Shown: piece after piece, positions 24,664-32,193 of the stretch
Numbering within the stretch: the first letter of the stretch is position 1
Layout: the number at the start of each line of letters is the position of its first letter
Origin: Lachnospiraceae bacterium
GTDB taxonomy: Bacteria > Bacillota > Clostridia > Lachnospirales > Lachnospiraceae
NCBI GenBank assembly: GCA_014804485.1
Contig: JAAUZT010000009.1
Location: forward strand, 1-37,587
Length of the DNA stretch: 37,587 bases
Direction of reading: 5' to 3'
Notes under the pieces: generated by a model
What the model saw: the letters and a program-made list of their open reading frames with translations, nothing else
Databases searched by the model: none
Told to the model about the DNA's origin: nothing
Translations under genes and position numbers: made by a program

Positions 24664-25939
24664 CTAAATCTCCTTTGTACAGTTGCTCAAAAATCCCCAT
24701 CGCTATTCCTTTTGCCATCATCGGAGGCACTGCATTTCCTATCTGTACGAACTGTGACGTCCGTGGTCCCTCAAAGAAATAGCTGTCCGGAAAGGATTGT
24801 ATTCTCGCCGCCTCCCGGACGGTGATGGAACGATTCTGTTCAATATCCGGATGAATGAAATAGTGACCATCCTTTGAGAGGTGCGCTAGTATGGTGTGGC
24901 AACATGATTCATCTCCCTCGACAACCTTGAACCTGTCAGTAAAGGAGTGTCTGTTCTTGTGCGTTTTCAGTTCATCCGGAAGGTCGTTATAGTTAAGACG
25001 TTTGTGACCGTCATTCCACAGTTCAACCGCTCTTCTATATATCTTTATGTCACGCTCTAAATTGGTACGGCAATTATGGTGTGTTAGCACATCAGCTTTC
25101 GTTCTGATGCCGGATTCCGTCACATAACTACTGGCTTTTGCCTTTGCATATTTATCTGAACACTCTCCAGGATGCAACTTGGGAAGGTCTGCAAAGAGAT
25201 CATTCACAATAGCGTCTGTTTTTATTTCAAAAAAATCAGGATACTTCAAACCACTTTTCTTCAACCATCCCACGATAATCATCCTGCGTCTGTTTTGGAG
25301 GACGCCAAAAGTATGTGCATTCTGTTCTCTGCACTCAATTTCATATCCGACTCGTTTCAAATATTTCTGAATGTTTTTCCATGTCACTCCGCCATTGGCT
25401 GACTCAATTCCCGTAACATTCTCAAAAACAAACATACGTGGCTGATAGCGTTTTAAGAATCTTGCATACAGTTTATACAGATAATTGCGAGGATCATCCG
25501 CCATCGGGACATCCATATGACTGCTTTGCGCCCTGCCTACAAGGGAATAAGCTTGACAAGGCGGACCGCCCACAATAACATCTATCTTGGAGATGCTCCT
25601 AATTTTCATTATACCATCAATGGTCTTGAAAATAGACGGCAATGTCTCGTCCGACATCGTTTCATTGATTATGGTTTTTGTTATTGAAGCCGGAATCTGC
25701 TTCATAAAATCGTTGCGGGTTATTTTCCCAGACAGGTACTTTTTATATATGCCGAGATTGTCCGTACCCTTTAGATAGTAGTAGGCACTTCTAGTTTCAA
25801 GCGTTTTTGCCGCAAATTCATTCATTTCTACATGAGCAACAGGCTTAAATCCGGCTTGAAGAAAGCCTTCTGACAGACCACCTGCTCCCGCAAACAAATC
25901 AATGAAATTGTAGCTAAACTGCGTGTTATCTGTTGGCAT
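24653..25939 (-). CDS. drmMII: DNA (cytosine-5) methyltransferase, DrmMII-like
   Basis: A 428-residue C5-cytosine methyltransferase. Motif I is DLFAGAGG (14-21), motif IV GGPPCQ with catalytic C128, motif VI ENV (173-175), motif IX near REAARIQSFPDSYFF and motif X QIGNAVPP (399-406). All motifs are in canonical order and the protein appears active. The region of about residues 250-360 is the probable target-recognition domain. As first gene of the defence operon it would protect host DNA; a C5 methyltransferase is the hallmark of class 2 DISARM. ATG 25939 has GAGGAG 5 bases upstream. The recognition sequence cannot be told from the protein. Confidence 0.92.
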   Translation of the reverse strand: MPTDNTQFSYNFIDLFAGAGGLSEGFLQAGFKPVAHVEMNEFAAKTLETRSAYYYLKGTDNLGIYKKYLSGKITRNDFMKQIPASITKTIINETMSDETLPSIFKTIDGIMKIRSISKIDVIVGGPPCQAYSLVGRAQSSHMDVPMADDPRNYLYKLYARFLKRYQPRMFVFENVTGIESANGGVTWKNIQKYLKRVGYEIECREQNAHTFGVLQNRRRMIIVGWLKKSGLKYPDFFEIKTDAIVNDLFADLPKLHPGECSDKYAKAKASSYVTESGIRTKADVLTHHNCRTNLERDIKIYRRAVELWNDGHKRLNYNDLPDELKTHKNRHSFTDRFKVVEGDESCCHTILAHLSKDGHYFIHPDIEQNRSITVREAARIQSFPDSYFFEGPRTSQFVQIGNAVPPMMAKGIAMGIFEQLYKGDLDGR

Positions 25940-26148
25940 ATAAACTCCTCATTGCTTCTATATTCATTTTAACTCCTTGAAATATACCCTCATAAGAAGC
26001 AAAAATATAAACTCTCATATTTTATTTAGTCTTCTTCTGTTCTGTAAAACAGATCTGCTACTTGTATTTTCAAAATATCATCCTAAATATTTATAATCAC
26101 ACGGGCCACCCCTTCAGTATTCCATATATGCCCAATTAACCGATTTGT

Positions 26149-26157
26149 ATTATAACA
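26149..26157 (-). promoter_or_regulatory. extended -10 promoter, candidate for the defence operon
   Basis: On the minus strand TGTTATAAT, i.e. a perfect TATAAT (26154-26149) with TG one base upstream. The -35 region (TCGAAC, 26177-26172) is poor, as allowed for extended -10 promoters. It lies 210 bases upstream of the cytosine methyltransferase and is the best promoter seen in the gap; the leader between is AT-rich with no clear gene. Confidence 0.5.
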
Positions 26158-26197
26158 CAAAACTGAGTTAAGTTCGAGATGTTTTACAGGTTTTCGT

Positions 26198-26362
26198 ATG
26201 ACAGAGGGAAAAGGCAACATCATTCAAGGTCTGCTGCAAGAGTACGATATCGAAACCGCTGAGGGCATTCAAGAAACGCTCAAAGACCTTTTAGTCAAAA
26301 TCATAAAAGAAATGATGGAAACAAAAATGAATTTATCTAGCTTTGAAACTACGAGAAAATGA
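26198..26362 (+). pseudogene. IS256-family transposase N-terminal remnant
   Basis: A 54-residue frame, MTEGKGNIIQGLLQEYDIET then AEGIQETLKDLLVKIIKEMM, matches the N-terminus of IS256-type transposases (the ...LKDLxxxxxKEMMExEM... block). The catalytic DDE domain is absent. After the stop, about 26377-26410 encodes GELSIMYEDQL, which resembles the transposase's extreme C-terminus. The element thus seems to have lost its middle. It lies divergently from, and about 40 bases beyond, the defence operon's candidate promoter. Confidence 0.65.
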
Positions 26363-26559
26363 ACTATGCTATTAAGTAACTTGGGATATAACTATGGCGA
26401 GCTGAGCATCATGTATGAGGACCAGTTACAATTCACGAATACAATTTTTATCTTTAGGATAATAAAATAAAGCGTCCATTGATTTATTACAATAAACGCT
26501 CGTTATCTATCCAGATTTATTTTACACTACCAAATTAACATCATAAATAATCATCGAAA

Positions 26560-26889
26560 CTATACTGTCTTTTCACGGTCAAAGCCCTGCTCATTCGGTA
26601 TACCATCCTCCCGACCAATCTGATTTACTTCCGTCATCAACTTAATACCATCATAAAGCCCCTGCTTATAAGCCGTTGCACCATATGCAGCTCCACTGGC
26701 ATTAGTTGCAGAAATAGCCTTATCTATCACCTTATTCTGCTCTTGACTCAATCCTGCTTTCTCCAGTTCATTTATCGCTTCATCTGCTTCTTTTTGTGCC
26801 GCTTGATACAACTTGTTATCATTTAATACATTTTCTAATCCTTTGTGTATCCTTTCTTCCGCAAGAATATCCAGTAAGCTTTTTTCCAT
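26560..26889 (-). CDS. small helical hypothetical protein (DUF6809-like)
   Basis: A 109-residue acidic, mostly helical protein without membrane segments. The heptad-rich middle (AAQKEADEAINELEKAGLSQ) is followed by an alanine/glycine stretch, AISATNASGAAYGATAYKQG, and LYDGIKLMTEV. The pattern resembles small Clostridia proteins of the DUF6809 type, which have no known function; the assignment is weak. Start 26889 is chosen for GGGAGG 9 bases upstream; the longer frame from 26994 would run through the promoter. It is divergently transcribed from an RHH regulator across a shared, repeat-rich control region. Confidence 0.6.
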   Translation of the reverse strand: MEKSLLDILAEERIHKGLENVLNDNKLYQAAQKEADEAINELEKAGLSQEQNKVIDKAISATNASGAAYGATAYKQGLYDGIKLMTEVNQIGREDGIPNEQGFDREKTV

Positions 26890-26925
26890 GCTGTATTGCC
26901 TCCCGCTTATCTCTCTTATATTGAA

Positions 26926-26986
26926 ATTATAATACGCCGTCATTATGCCGTCAATATGATTATAGCCGTCATTTCGACGGTATAAT
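26926..26986. promoter_or_regulatory. divergent promoters with GCCGTCA operator repeats
   Basis: Leftward promoter: TTGACG (26954-26949), 17 bases, TATAAT (26931-26926). Rightward -10: TATAAT (26981-26986), with a poor -35. GCCGTCA occurs at 26936-26942, 26947-26953 and 26965-26971, the first two 11 bp apart, and the third forms an inverted repeat with GACGG at 26976-26980. Sites overlap the leftward -35 and abut the rightward -10. They are likely bound by the adjacent RHH protein. Confidence 0.6.
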
Positions 26987-27009
26987 AATGTCATATTGGA
27001 GGTATTCTT

Positions 27010-27180
27010 ATGATAACTGACACAGCTAAATTTACATTAAGGACGGATGCTGAAATCCTTAAGAAATTCCGTTTCGCTGCAGATTATAATGGTCGTTCTG
27101 CCAACAGAGAATTGGAAGTTCTCATGAAAAAGCATATTGCCGAATTTGAAAAAGAACATGGTAAAATAACGTTTGACTAA
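27010..27180 (+). CDS. Arc-type ribbon-helix-helix regulator
   Basis: A 56-residue DNA-binding protein. KFTLRTDAEILKKFRFAADY gives the beta strand and first helix of the Arc/RHH fold, and NGRSANRELEVLMKKHIAEF the turn and second helix, with the NRE/RSAN block typical of Arc relatives. It has GGAGG 7 bases before ATG 27010. It would act as a dimer or tetramer on the GCCGTCA repeats just upstream, repressing itself and the divergent helical-protein gene. RHH proteins of this size are also antitoxins, but no toxin gene is adjacent. Confidence 0.8.
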   Translation: MITDTAKFTLRTDAEILKKFRFAADYNGRSANRELEVLMKKHIAEFEKEHGKITFD

Positions 27181-27200
27181 TATTTCTTATCATGCATTAT

Positions 27201-27230
27201 AAAGGTGGAGCAGTCACCCGCTCCACCTTT
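27201..27230. terminator. bidirectional terminator
   Basis: An 11-bp stem AAAGGTGGAGC/GCTCCACCTTT with an 8-base loop lies between the convergent RHH and hydrolase genes. T-runs flank the stem on both sides. Confidence 0.85.
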
Positions 27231-27231
27231 A

Positions 27232-28188
27232 TTAGTTGTATACTATCTCTTTTAGCGCAATCTCCCCCACCGCCTTCCGGTACTCCTCCACGTTATCAAT
27301 CATCGGCGCATGTCCGGCGTTCGGAATCAGATAAAGTTTCTTCTCAGGCGCATCCAGCTCCTCGAAATATTTCATACTGATCTCAATCGGCGTCTGGCAA
27401 TCCTTTTCTCCGAGCACATAGTAGACCGGAACCTGATAGCTGCTGCCTTCTTTTCTTAAGTCAAAAGACATCAATTCACTCATCACCTGCATATTGGTCA
27501 TGATACCCGTGATAAAGGGAAGGAGATCCTTCATTCCCATAACCGGCGATCTGCGCCACAGGTCGATGACCGTCTTGCTGAAATCCTGTGCCAGTCCGTA
27601 TTTCCCCTGCAGGCTCCTGATCTGTCCCATCTTGCGATAGACCTTCATGTCAAAATAGTCCGTCGGGTATTCGCCGATCTTTTCCAACTTCCTGATATCC
27701 TTTTTGTTACCGCTTTTATAAATCGTATCTTTTAAAATAGCATAGCCCGTCCGCTCATTTTCCATGATATTAATGACTTGCCCGCAGCCGATATAGAAAA
27801 GTGTATGTTCGGGGTGTTCCAGCGCAAACATGCTTCCCAGAACGCTTCCCCACGAATGTCCCAAAAGTCCGATCTTGTTTTTTCCATACGCTTTCTTCAG
27901 ATACAGCACGATCTCCAGCAAATCATTTTTCAAAATCGCGGTATCAGGTTTGCTCTTCCGGTTCTTCAACCATGTTTTTCCCGCTCCCCGCTGATCGTAA
28001 TAAACAATATTATAATTACGCGCCGCATACTCCTCCACAATAAATGCAAAGAAGGTCTCTGACTGCCCCGGTCCGCCATGAATAAACAGTATGACCGGAT
28101 CTTCCGGTTTTGATTTGTAATGCAAGAGGTAGTGATCGATTCCTGCGAGGGATACATATTCTTCTGTGTATGCTCTGTCTGTTTTCAT
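27232..28188 (-). CDS. alpha/beta hydrolase, proline-iminopeptidase-like
   Basis: A 318-residue alpha/beta hydrolase. HGGPGQ forms the oxyanion region, GHSWGS the nucleophile elbow (Ser), GEKDCQTP carries the acid (Asp) and NAGHAPMID the catalytic His, so the triad is complete. The HGGPG motif is typical of proline iminopeptidases and related esterases. AGGAG lies about 13 bases before ATG 28188; ATG 28218 is an alternative without a ribosome site. It lies 61 bases downstream of a TetR regulator gene and is probably its target. The natural substrate cannot be predicted. Confidence 0.85.
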   Translation of the reverse strand: MKTDRAYTEEYVSLAGIDHYLLHYKSKPEDPVILFIHGGPGQSETFFAFIVEEYAARNYNIVYYDQRGAGKTWLKNRKSKPDTAILKNDLLEIVLYLKKAYGKNKIGLLGHSWGSVLGSMFALEHPEHTLFYIGCGQVINIMENERTGYAILKDTIYKSGNKKDIRKLEKIGEYPTDYFDMKVYRKMGQIRSLQGKYGLAQDFSKTVIDLWRRSPVMGMKDLLPFITGIMTNMQVMSELMSFDLRKEGSSYQVPVYYVLGEKDCQTPIEISMKYFEELDAPEKKLYLIPNAGHAPMIDNVEEYRKAVGEIALKEIVYN

Positions 28189-28248
28189 ATTCTTCGTGAT
28201 TCTCCTTTTATTTTTCATTATTTTTTAGCCAAGAATACTCGGTATTCG

Positions 28249-28923
28249 TCAATCAGATTCTTCACCCATCAGATAATTCGCTGTCTTCGCCAACGTCCCC
28301 AACAAAATCTGCGGCTGGTACAATGACGTCAGCGGATTTCTCTCATGCTGATAGCAGTTATGCACAATACAGGTCATTTGAATGCCACCGTATGCCGAAG
28401 AGATAAAGGCCAGCAGCTCCTCTACACTTACCCTCGGATGAATCTTACCGCTCAGTCTCTGCTCCTCCAAAAACTCCATTGTCCGCATCGTCAAATATTC
28501 CATATTTCCCACCTCGGGAATACTCTTCATGATCTTGTCAATTCGCTGCGGCGCATTCATGGCAAGTACGGATAATTCGAAGTCAATCTTTTCGATTCCC
28601 ATAAGTTCACTGCTCATAAACTCCGCAAGCATATCAAAAAGCCTGTTCGTAATTTCCGTCGGCGGGAGGAGGTCTTTTTGCGCCAGGATCTCATCTATCT
28701 TTCCTTTAATGCTCACCCGCTCACGCATCTGCCGGATCATATCTGCAAAAATATCATCTATATCCTTATAAAACCGATAGATTCCTCCCTGACTGAGTCC
28801 GGTGCGATCAATGATATCCTGCATGGTAACTGTACTGACTGTCTTTTGCAGGCACAGCTCATACGCCGCGTCCGTTATCATTTTCTTCTTTTGAATAATG
28901 TATTCTTCCGTTACCTTCGGCAT
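28249..28923 (-). CDS. TetR-family transcriptional regulator
   Basis: A 224-residue regulator. The N-terminal helix-turn-helix reads TVTMQDIIDRTGLSQGGIYR FYKDIDDIF in the usual TetR arrangement (residues 30-60), followed by an all-helical ligand-binding domain. GAGGAGG precedes ATG 28923. A 22-bp perfect palindrome 140 bases upstream overlaps its own -10 box, implying autorepression. The alpha/beta hydrolase gene follows in the same direction and is likely co-regulated. The ligand is unknown. Confidence 0.9.
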   Translation of the reverse strand: MPKVTEEYIIQKKKMITDAAYELCLQKTVSTVTMQDIIDRTGLSQGGIYRFYKDIDDIFADMIRQMRERVSIKGKIDEILAQKDLLPPTEITNRLFDMLAEFMSSELMGIEKIDFELSVLAMNAPQRIDKIMKSIPEVGNMEYLTMRTMEFLEEQRLSGKIHPRVSVEELLAFISSAYGGIQMTCIVHNCYQHERNPLTSLYQPQILLGTLAKTANYLMGEESD

Positions 28924-29062
28924 AAAGTCCTCCTCTCATATCGTTTCCGGTCAATTACATATATTTCGATACTTTAATATGTACAAGCATGAACCACCCC
29001 ACCGCAGGCATTGAAGAATTAATCCCGTGAATGGATAAGTCCATAAAATATAATAAGGCGCA

Positions 29063-29107
29063 AAAATGAAACTAGTTTCATTTTAACAGACTAAGAATAA
29101 TTGTCAA
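29063..29107 (-). promoter_or_regulatory. TetR promoter with 22-bp palindromic operator
   Basis: On the minus strand TTGACA (29107-29102) and TAAAAT (29085-29080) are 16 bases apart. A perfect 22-bp palindrome, arms AAAATGAAACT/AGTTTCATTTT, covers 29063-29084 and so overlaps the -10 box. TetR repressors bind such palindromes as dimers. Confidence 0.75.
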
Positions 29108-29163
29108 GAACTTATGTAAGAATAAAGTGTGCTTCTCGCATCTTCCTATGCAATTGGCGTAAA

Positions 29164-29190
29164 AAAGGCTCCGGGAATCCCGGAGCCTTT
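29164..29190. terminator. terminator of the aldo/keto reductase gene
   Basis: A nearly perfect palindrome, AAAGGCTCCGGGA then one base then TCCCGGAGCCTTT, lies 16 bases beyond the reductase stop codon. On the minus strand the stem is followed by TTTTTACGCC. Confidence 0.85.
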
Positions 29191-29206
29191 CATATTTTCT
29201 ATTATC

Positions 29207-30358
29207 CTAGTATCCGAACACTTCTACAGCCTTCTTCATTCTCGCAATCACTTCGACCCCAAACGGACAGTTCCGCACACAGCTTCCGCAGGCGATACAC
29301 TCCGAAGCATGATGCTCCAGCAGCTTATAGTGATCCGCAACCGTCTCCGGCACCTCTCCCTGTGCCAACGCCAGATTCAGATATTTATTGATATCCGCCA
29401 CATTTATTCCTACGCTGCATGGTGCACAGTGGCCGCAGTACATGCAGTTGCCGTGGAATTTAAACTTTTCCATGCGGGACAGTACCGTGGAATAGTCTCT
29501 CTCTTCTCTGGAAGCTTCTAAATAGGACACTGCCTTCTCTACCTCCGCAATACTGCGGCAGCCTGCCATAACGGATACCACGGCGGGTCTTGTCAGACAG
29601 TATTCGATACACTGATACTCATTGAACGCCACACCAAAGGGAGAAAGCTCCTCATTCAGCATATCGCCGCCGCCAAAAGCTTTCATAACATCAATCGCCA
29701 CATTTTCCTTCTCACACAACTCGTAAAGCGCCTTTCTCTCCGGGTCCATACCGATGCGTCCATCCTGATAATTCTTCGGGTCCCACAGATCGTTACAGTC
29801 TTCGCTGGCCGGCTGCATGTCATAAGCCGCATTTACGGAAAACATCAACACATCAACCAATCCTGTTTCCACTGCCTTGCGTGCCACAATCGGATTATGC
29901 GAGCTCATACCGATGGCGCGGATCGTACCTGCCGCCTTCAGTTCTTTACAATACTCGATGATCTCACCACCGAATACTTCCTCGAAATCGCTCTCACCAT
30001 CCACATAGTGAATCATACCGATATCCAAATAATCCGTTCCAAGTCGCTGCAGCTGGTCCTCCAACCCAGCTTTGACCTTAGACAAATCTCTGGTGCGCAG
30101 ATACTGCCCGTTCTCCCACACGGAGCAGATGTGCCCCTGAAGCACGATCTGATCCCGTCTGCCTGCAATCGCTGCGCCCATGTTATCCCGGAACTCGGGA
30201 TTCGAGGTATACATATCAATAAAATTAATTCCCAGTTCCATGGCACGATCGAGCATCGCTTTAAATTCTTCGCGGGATTTTCCCATAAACCCCTCACAGC
30301 CGAGAGCGATTTCGCTCACCTTCTGTCCGTTGCACCGTTGTAATGTTCTGTATCGCAT
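29207..30358 (-). CDS. aldo/keto reductase with C-terminal 4Fe-4S ferredoxin domain
   Basis: A 383-residue oxidoreductase. The N-terminal ~270 residues form the aldo/keto reductase barrel: INFIDMYTS (Asp and Tyr of the active site), DYLDIGMIHYV and AIGMSSHN. The C-terminal part has two cysteine clusters, CMYCGHCAPC and CIACGSCVRNCPFGV, as in ferredoxin-type 4Fe-4S domains. Such fusions are common in anaerobic clostridia and probably pass electrons between NAD(P)H and ferredoxin. The start at 30358 has AAGGAGG 7 bases upstream. The substrate is unknown. Confidence 0.9.
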   Translation of the reverse strand: MRYRTLQRCNGQKVSEIALGCEGFMGKSREEFKAMLDRAMELGINFIDMYTSNPEFRDNMGAAIAGRRDQIVLQGHICSVWENGQYLRTRDLSKVKAGLEDQLQRLGTDYLDIGMIHYVDGESDFEEVFGGEIIEYCKELKAAGTIRAIGMSSHNPIVARKAVETGLVDVLMFSVNAAYDMQPASEDCNDLWDPKNYQDGRIGMDPERKALYELCEKENVAIDVMKAFGGGDMLNEELSPFGVAFNEYQCIEYCLTRPAVVSVMAGCRSIAEVEKAVSYLEASREERDYSTVLSRMEKFKFHGNCMYCGHCAPCSVGINVADINKYLNLALAQGEVPETVADHYKLLEHHASECIACGSCVRNCPFGVEVIARMKKAVEVFGY

Positions 30359-30434
30359 ATGCAGCCTCCTTTTTAAATGTATGTATTGAAATACTTTTTG
30401 ATTATTACACAGATCACTTCTTAGTTGTCCGTTT

Positions 30435-30695
30435 TCAATTTCTTTTTATCTTATGTGCCGTGATGATCGTGTAGCTGTACGCATTTACCGTGATCTCGCA
30501 ATTGTCTATGATCACATACCAATTTTTCCCACGTCGGCTGACAGACGCATTGGAGTCAGATATTCTGCCACGGCACCACTCCACGACATCCTCTGTGTTC
30601 AGGGAAAGGTTTCGCTTAATTCTTTCAACGCCCATTTCTGTGGTATGTAATCGATCTAAATTAACAAGCAAGTCGTTTCGCGTATTGTCTGCCAT
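30435..30695 (-). CDS. DUF3781 protein
   Basis: An 86-residue protein. LLVNLDRLHTTEMGVERIKR, VEWCRGRI and NWYVIIDNCEITVNAYSYTI followed by ITAHKIK match the DUF3781 family of small Firmicutes proteins, whose function is not known. GAGGAT precedes ATG 30695. It stands alone between the aldo/keto reductase and an F420-ligase-like gene, all on the minus strand. Confidence 0.85.
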   Translation of the reverse strand: MADNTRNDLLVNLDRLHTTEMGVERIKRNLSLNTEDVVEWCRGRISDSNASVSRRGKNWYVIIDNCEITVNAYSYTIITAHKIKRN

Positions 30696-30721
30696 CTTAT
30701 CCTCTTATTACCTCACGCAAA

Positions 30722-30752
30722 AGCCCGCCATGCAAAGGAAACACAGCGGGCT
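30722..30752 (-). terminator. terminator of the F420-ligase-like gene
   Basis: On the minus strand AGCCCGC (30752-30746) pairs with GCGGGCT (30728-30722), followed by TTTTGC. It lies about 50 bases beyond the stop codon of the upstream ligase-like gene. Confidence 0.7.
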
Positions 30753-30802
30753 CATACATATGTATGTGTCCTGAATCAATATGTCGTTACACCGATATAT
30801 AT

Positions 30803-31993
30803 CTAACTCACATAATTATCAAAATATCCCTGAATCAAAATGACCGGAGTACCCTTGTCTCCCGAACCGCTTGTCAGATCGCACAGGGAACCGATCAGAT
30901 CCGTCAGTCTTCTGGGCGTCGTACCCTGCGATGCCATATCGCCAACCAGATTATCTTTCTTTTCTCTGATACGGTTGGAGATCGCCTCTTTCAGCGCGTC
31001 ACCGGACAAGTCTTTGAAATCATTATCCGCCAGATATTTTAACTTCACTTCGTTGGGTGTACCCTCTAAGCCGGGCGTGCTGGCAGGAGATACACAGGGG
31101 TCAGCAAGCTCCCAGATTTTCCCCACCGGATCTTTGAAGGCGCCGTCGCCGTATACCATGACTTCTACGTGCTTGCCGGTTCTGTTCAGAATTTCTTTCT
31201 GAATATCCAGTACCAGATCAGTACACTCTCTCGGGAACAGCTTGATGGTATCTTCCGTAGACTTATTGGAACCAAGCAGTCCGTATTTCTCATTGCAGCC
31301 GCTGCCGTTTACGGACGATGTAAGGATATCATCCATTCCCATTACCACCTCTGCGCCTGCCGCCTTCAGAAGTCTCTTCGTGCGGGCTCTCGTGTGAATA
31401 TCGCAGTTTAATACTTTCTTCGTATAAGGAAGAATGCTGCGGCAGTCGTTGGCGAAGATAATCTCCACGTCAGCTCCCGCTTCCCGAATCAGATCTCCGT
31501 AATAAGCTACATAGTCCACTCCCGTAAAAGGATGTTTGTTCTCTCCGAAAAGTTCACGGTATTTCTCCAATGTCAGCACATCGCTGTAAGGATTGATCCC
31601 CGCCTCATCAAGCTGATCCAAAGACACAAGCTCGTTTCCTACCTCATCGCTGGGATAGCTGAGCATCAACACAACTTTCTTCGCGCCCTTCGCGATTCCT
31701 CTTAAGCAGATTGCGAAACGGTTTCTGGACAGAATCGGGAAAATAACGCCGATCGTCTCCCCGCCGAGTTTCTCTCTCACATCCTGCGCGATCGCTTCCA
31801 CCGATGCATAGTTGCCCTGAGATCTCGCCACGACAGATTCTGTCACCGCAATCACATCTCTGTCACGAATGGCAAATCCTTCCGACTCAGCTGCCTCTAA
31901 CACACTGTCCACAACAATTTTCGACAGGTTATCGCCCTCTCTGATAATCGGGCAGCGTATACCCCTTGATACAGTTCCTACTTTTCTTTCCAT
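30803..31993 (-). CDS. coenzyme F420-0:L-glutamate ligase-like protein
   Basis: A 396-residue protein of the CofE-like family. The N-terminal part (RDVIAVTESVVARSQGNYAS, about residues 44-63) matches the GTP/substrate-binding start of F420 gamma-glutamyl ligases. The rest is longer than the ~250-residue archaeal CofE and includes GMDDILTSSVNGSGCNEKYG and a GDGAFKDPVGKIWELADP block. Clostridia are not known to make F420, so the true activity is probably another amide-bond ligation. Start 31993 has GAAGGG 8 bases upstream. No other F420 genes are nearby. Confidence 0.8.
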   Translation of the reverse strand: MERKVGTVSRGIRCPIIREGDNLSKIVVDSVLEAAESEGFAIRDRDVIAVTESVVARSQGNYASVEAIAQDVREKLGGETIGVIFPILSRNRFAICLRGIAKGAKKVVLMLSYPSDEVGNELVSLDQLDEAGINPYSDVLTLEKYRELFGENKHPFTGVDYVAYYGDLIREAGADVEIIFANDCRSILPYTKKVLNCDIHTRARTKRLLKAAGAEVVMGMDDILTSSVNGSGCNEKYGLLGSNKSTEDTIKLFPRECTDLVLDIQKEILNRTGKHVEVMVYGDGAFKDPVGKIWELADPCVSPASTPGLEGTPNEVKLKYLADNDFKDLSGDALKEAISNRIREKKDNLVGDMASQGTTPRRLTDLIGSLCDLTSGSGDKGTPVILIQGYFDNYVS

Positions 31994-32193
31994 GTATTAT
32001 CCCTTCTCTCTTTCTATAATTAGCCATCAATGAAGCTTTCTTACCGCGGAAATCATAACGCCTCTGCCTATTTCCCCGCCTTAACTTCACTCTTAAAACA
32101 CGTCCTCTTATATTCTGCCAAAAAAAGGACAAAAAAGCAACAATATTCGTCTAACAAATCCGTTGAAATTGAGTCTTTTCTCGGAAACTTATC

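Noticed and set aside
12018..25939. BREX or type I restriction system
   Set aside because: No PglZ, BrxC, BrxL, HsdS or PglX-type gene is seen; the DUF1998 and DELH-box helicase genes fit DISARM.
7600..27200. Prophage or integrative conjugative element
   Set aside because: No integrase, structural phage gene, relaxase or conjugation gene, and no tRNA-borne attachment site was found in the window.
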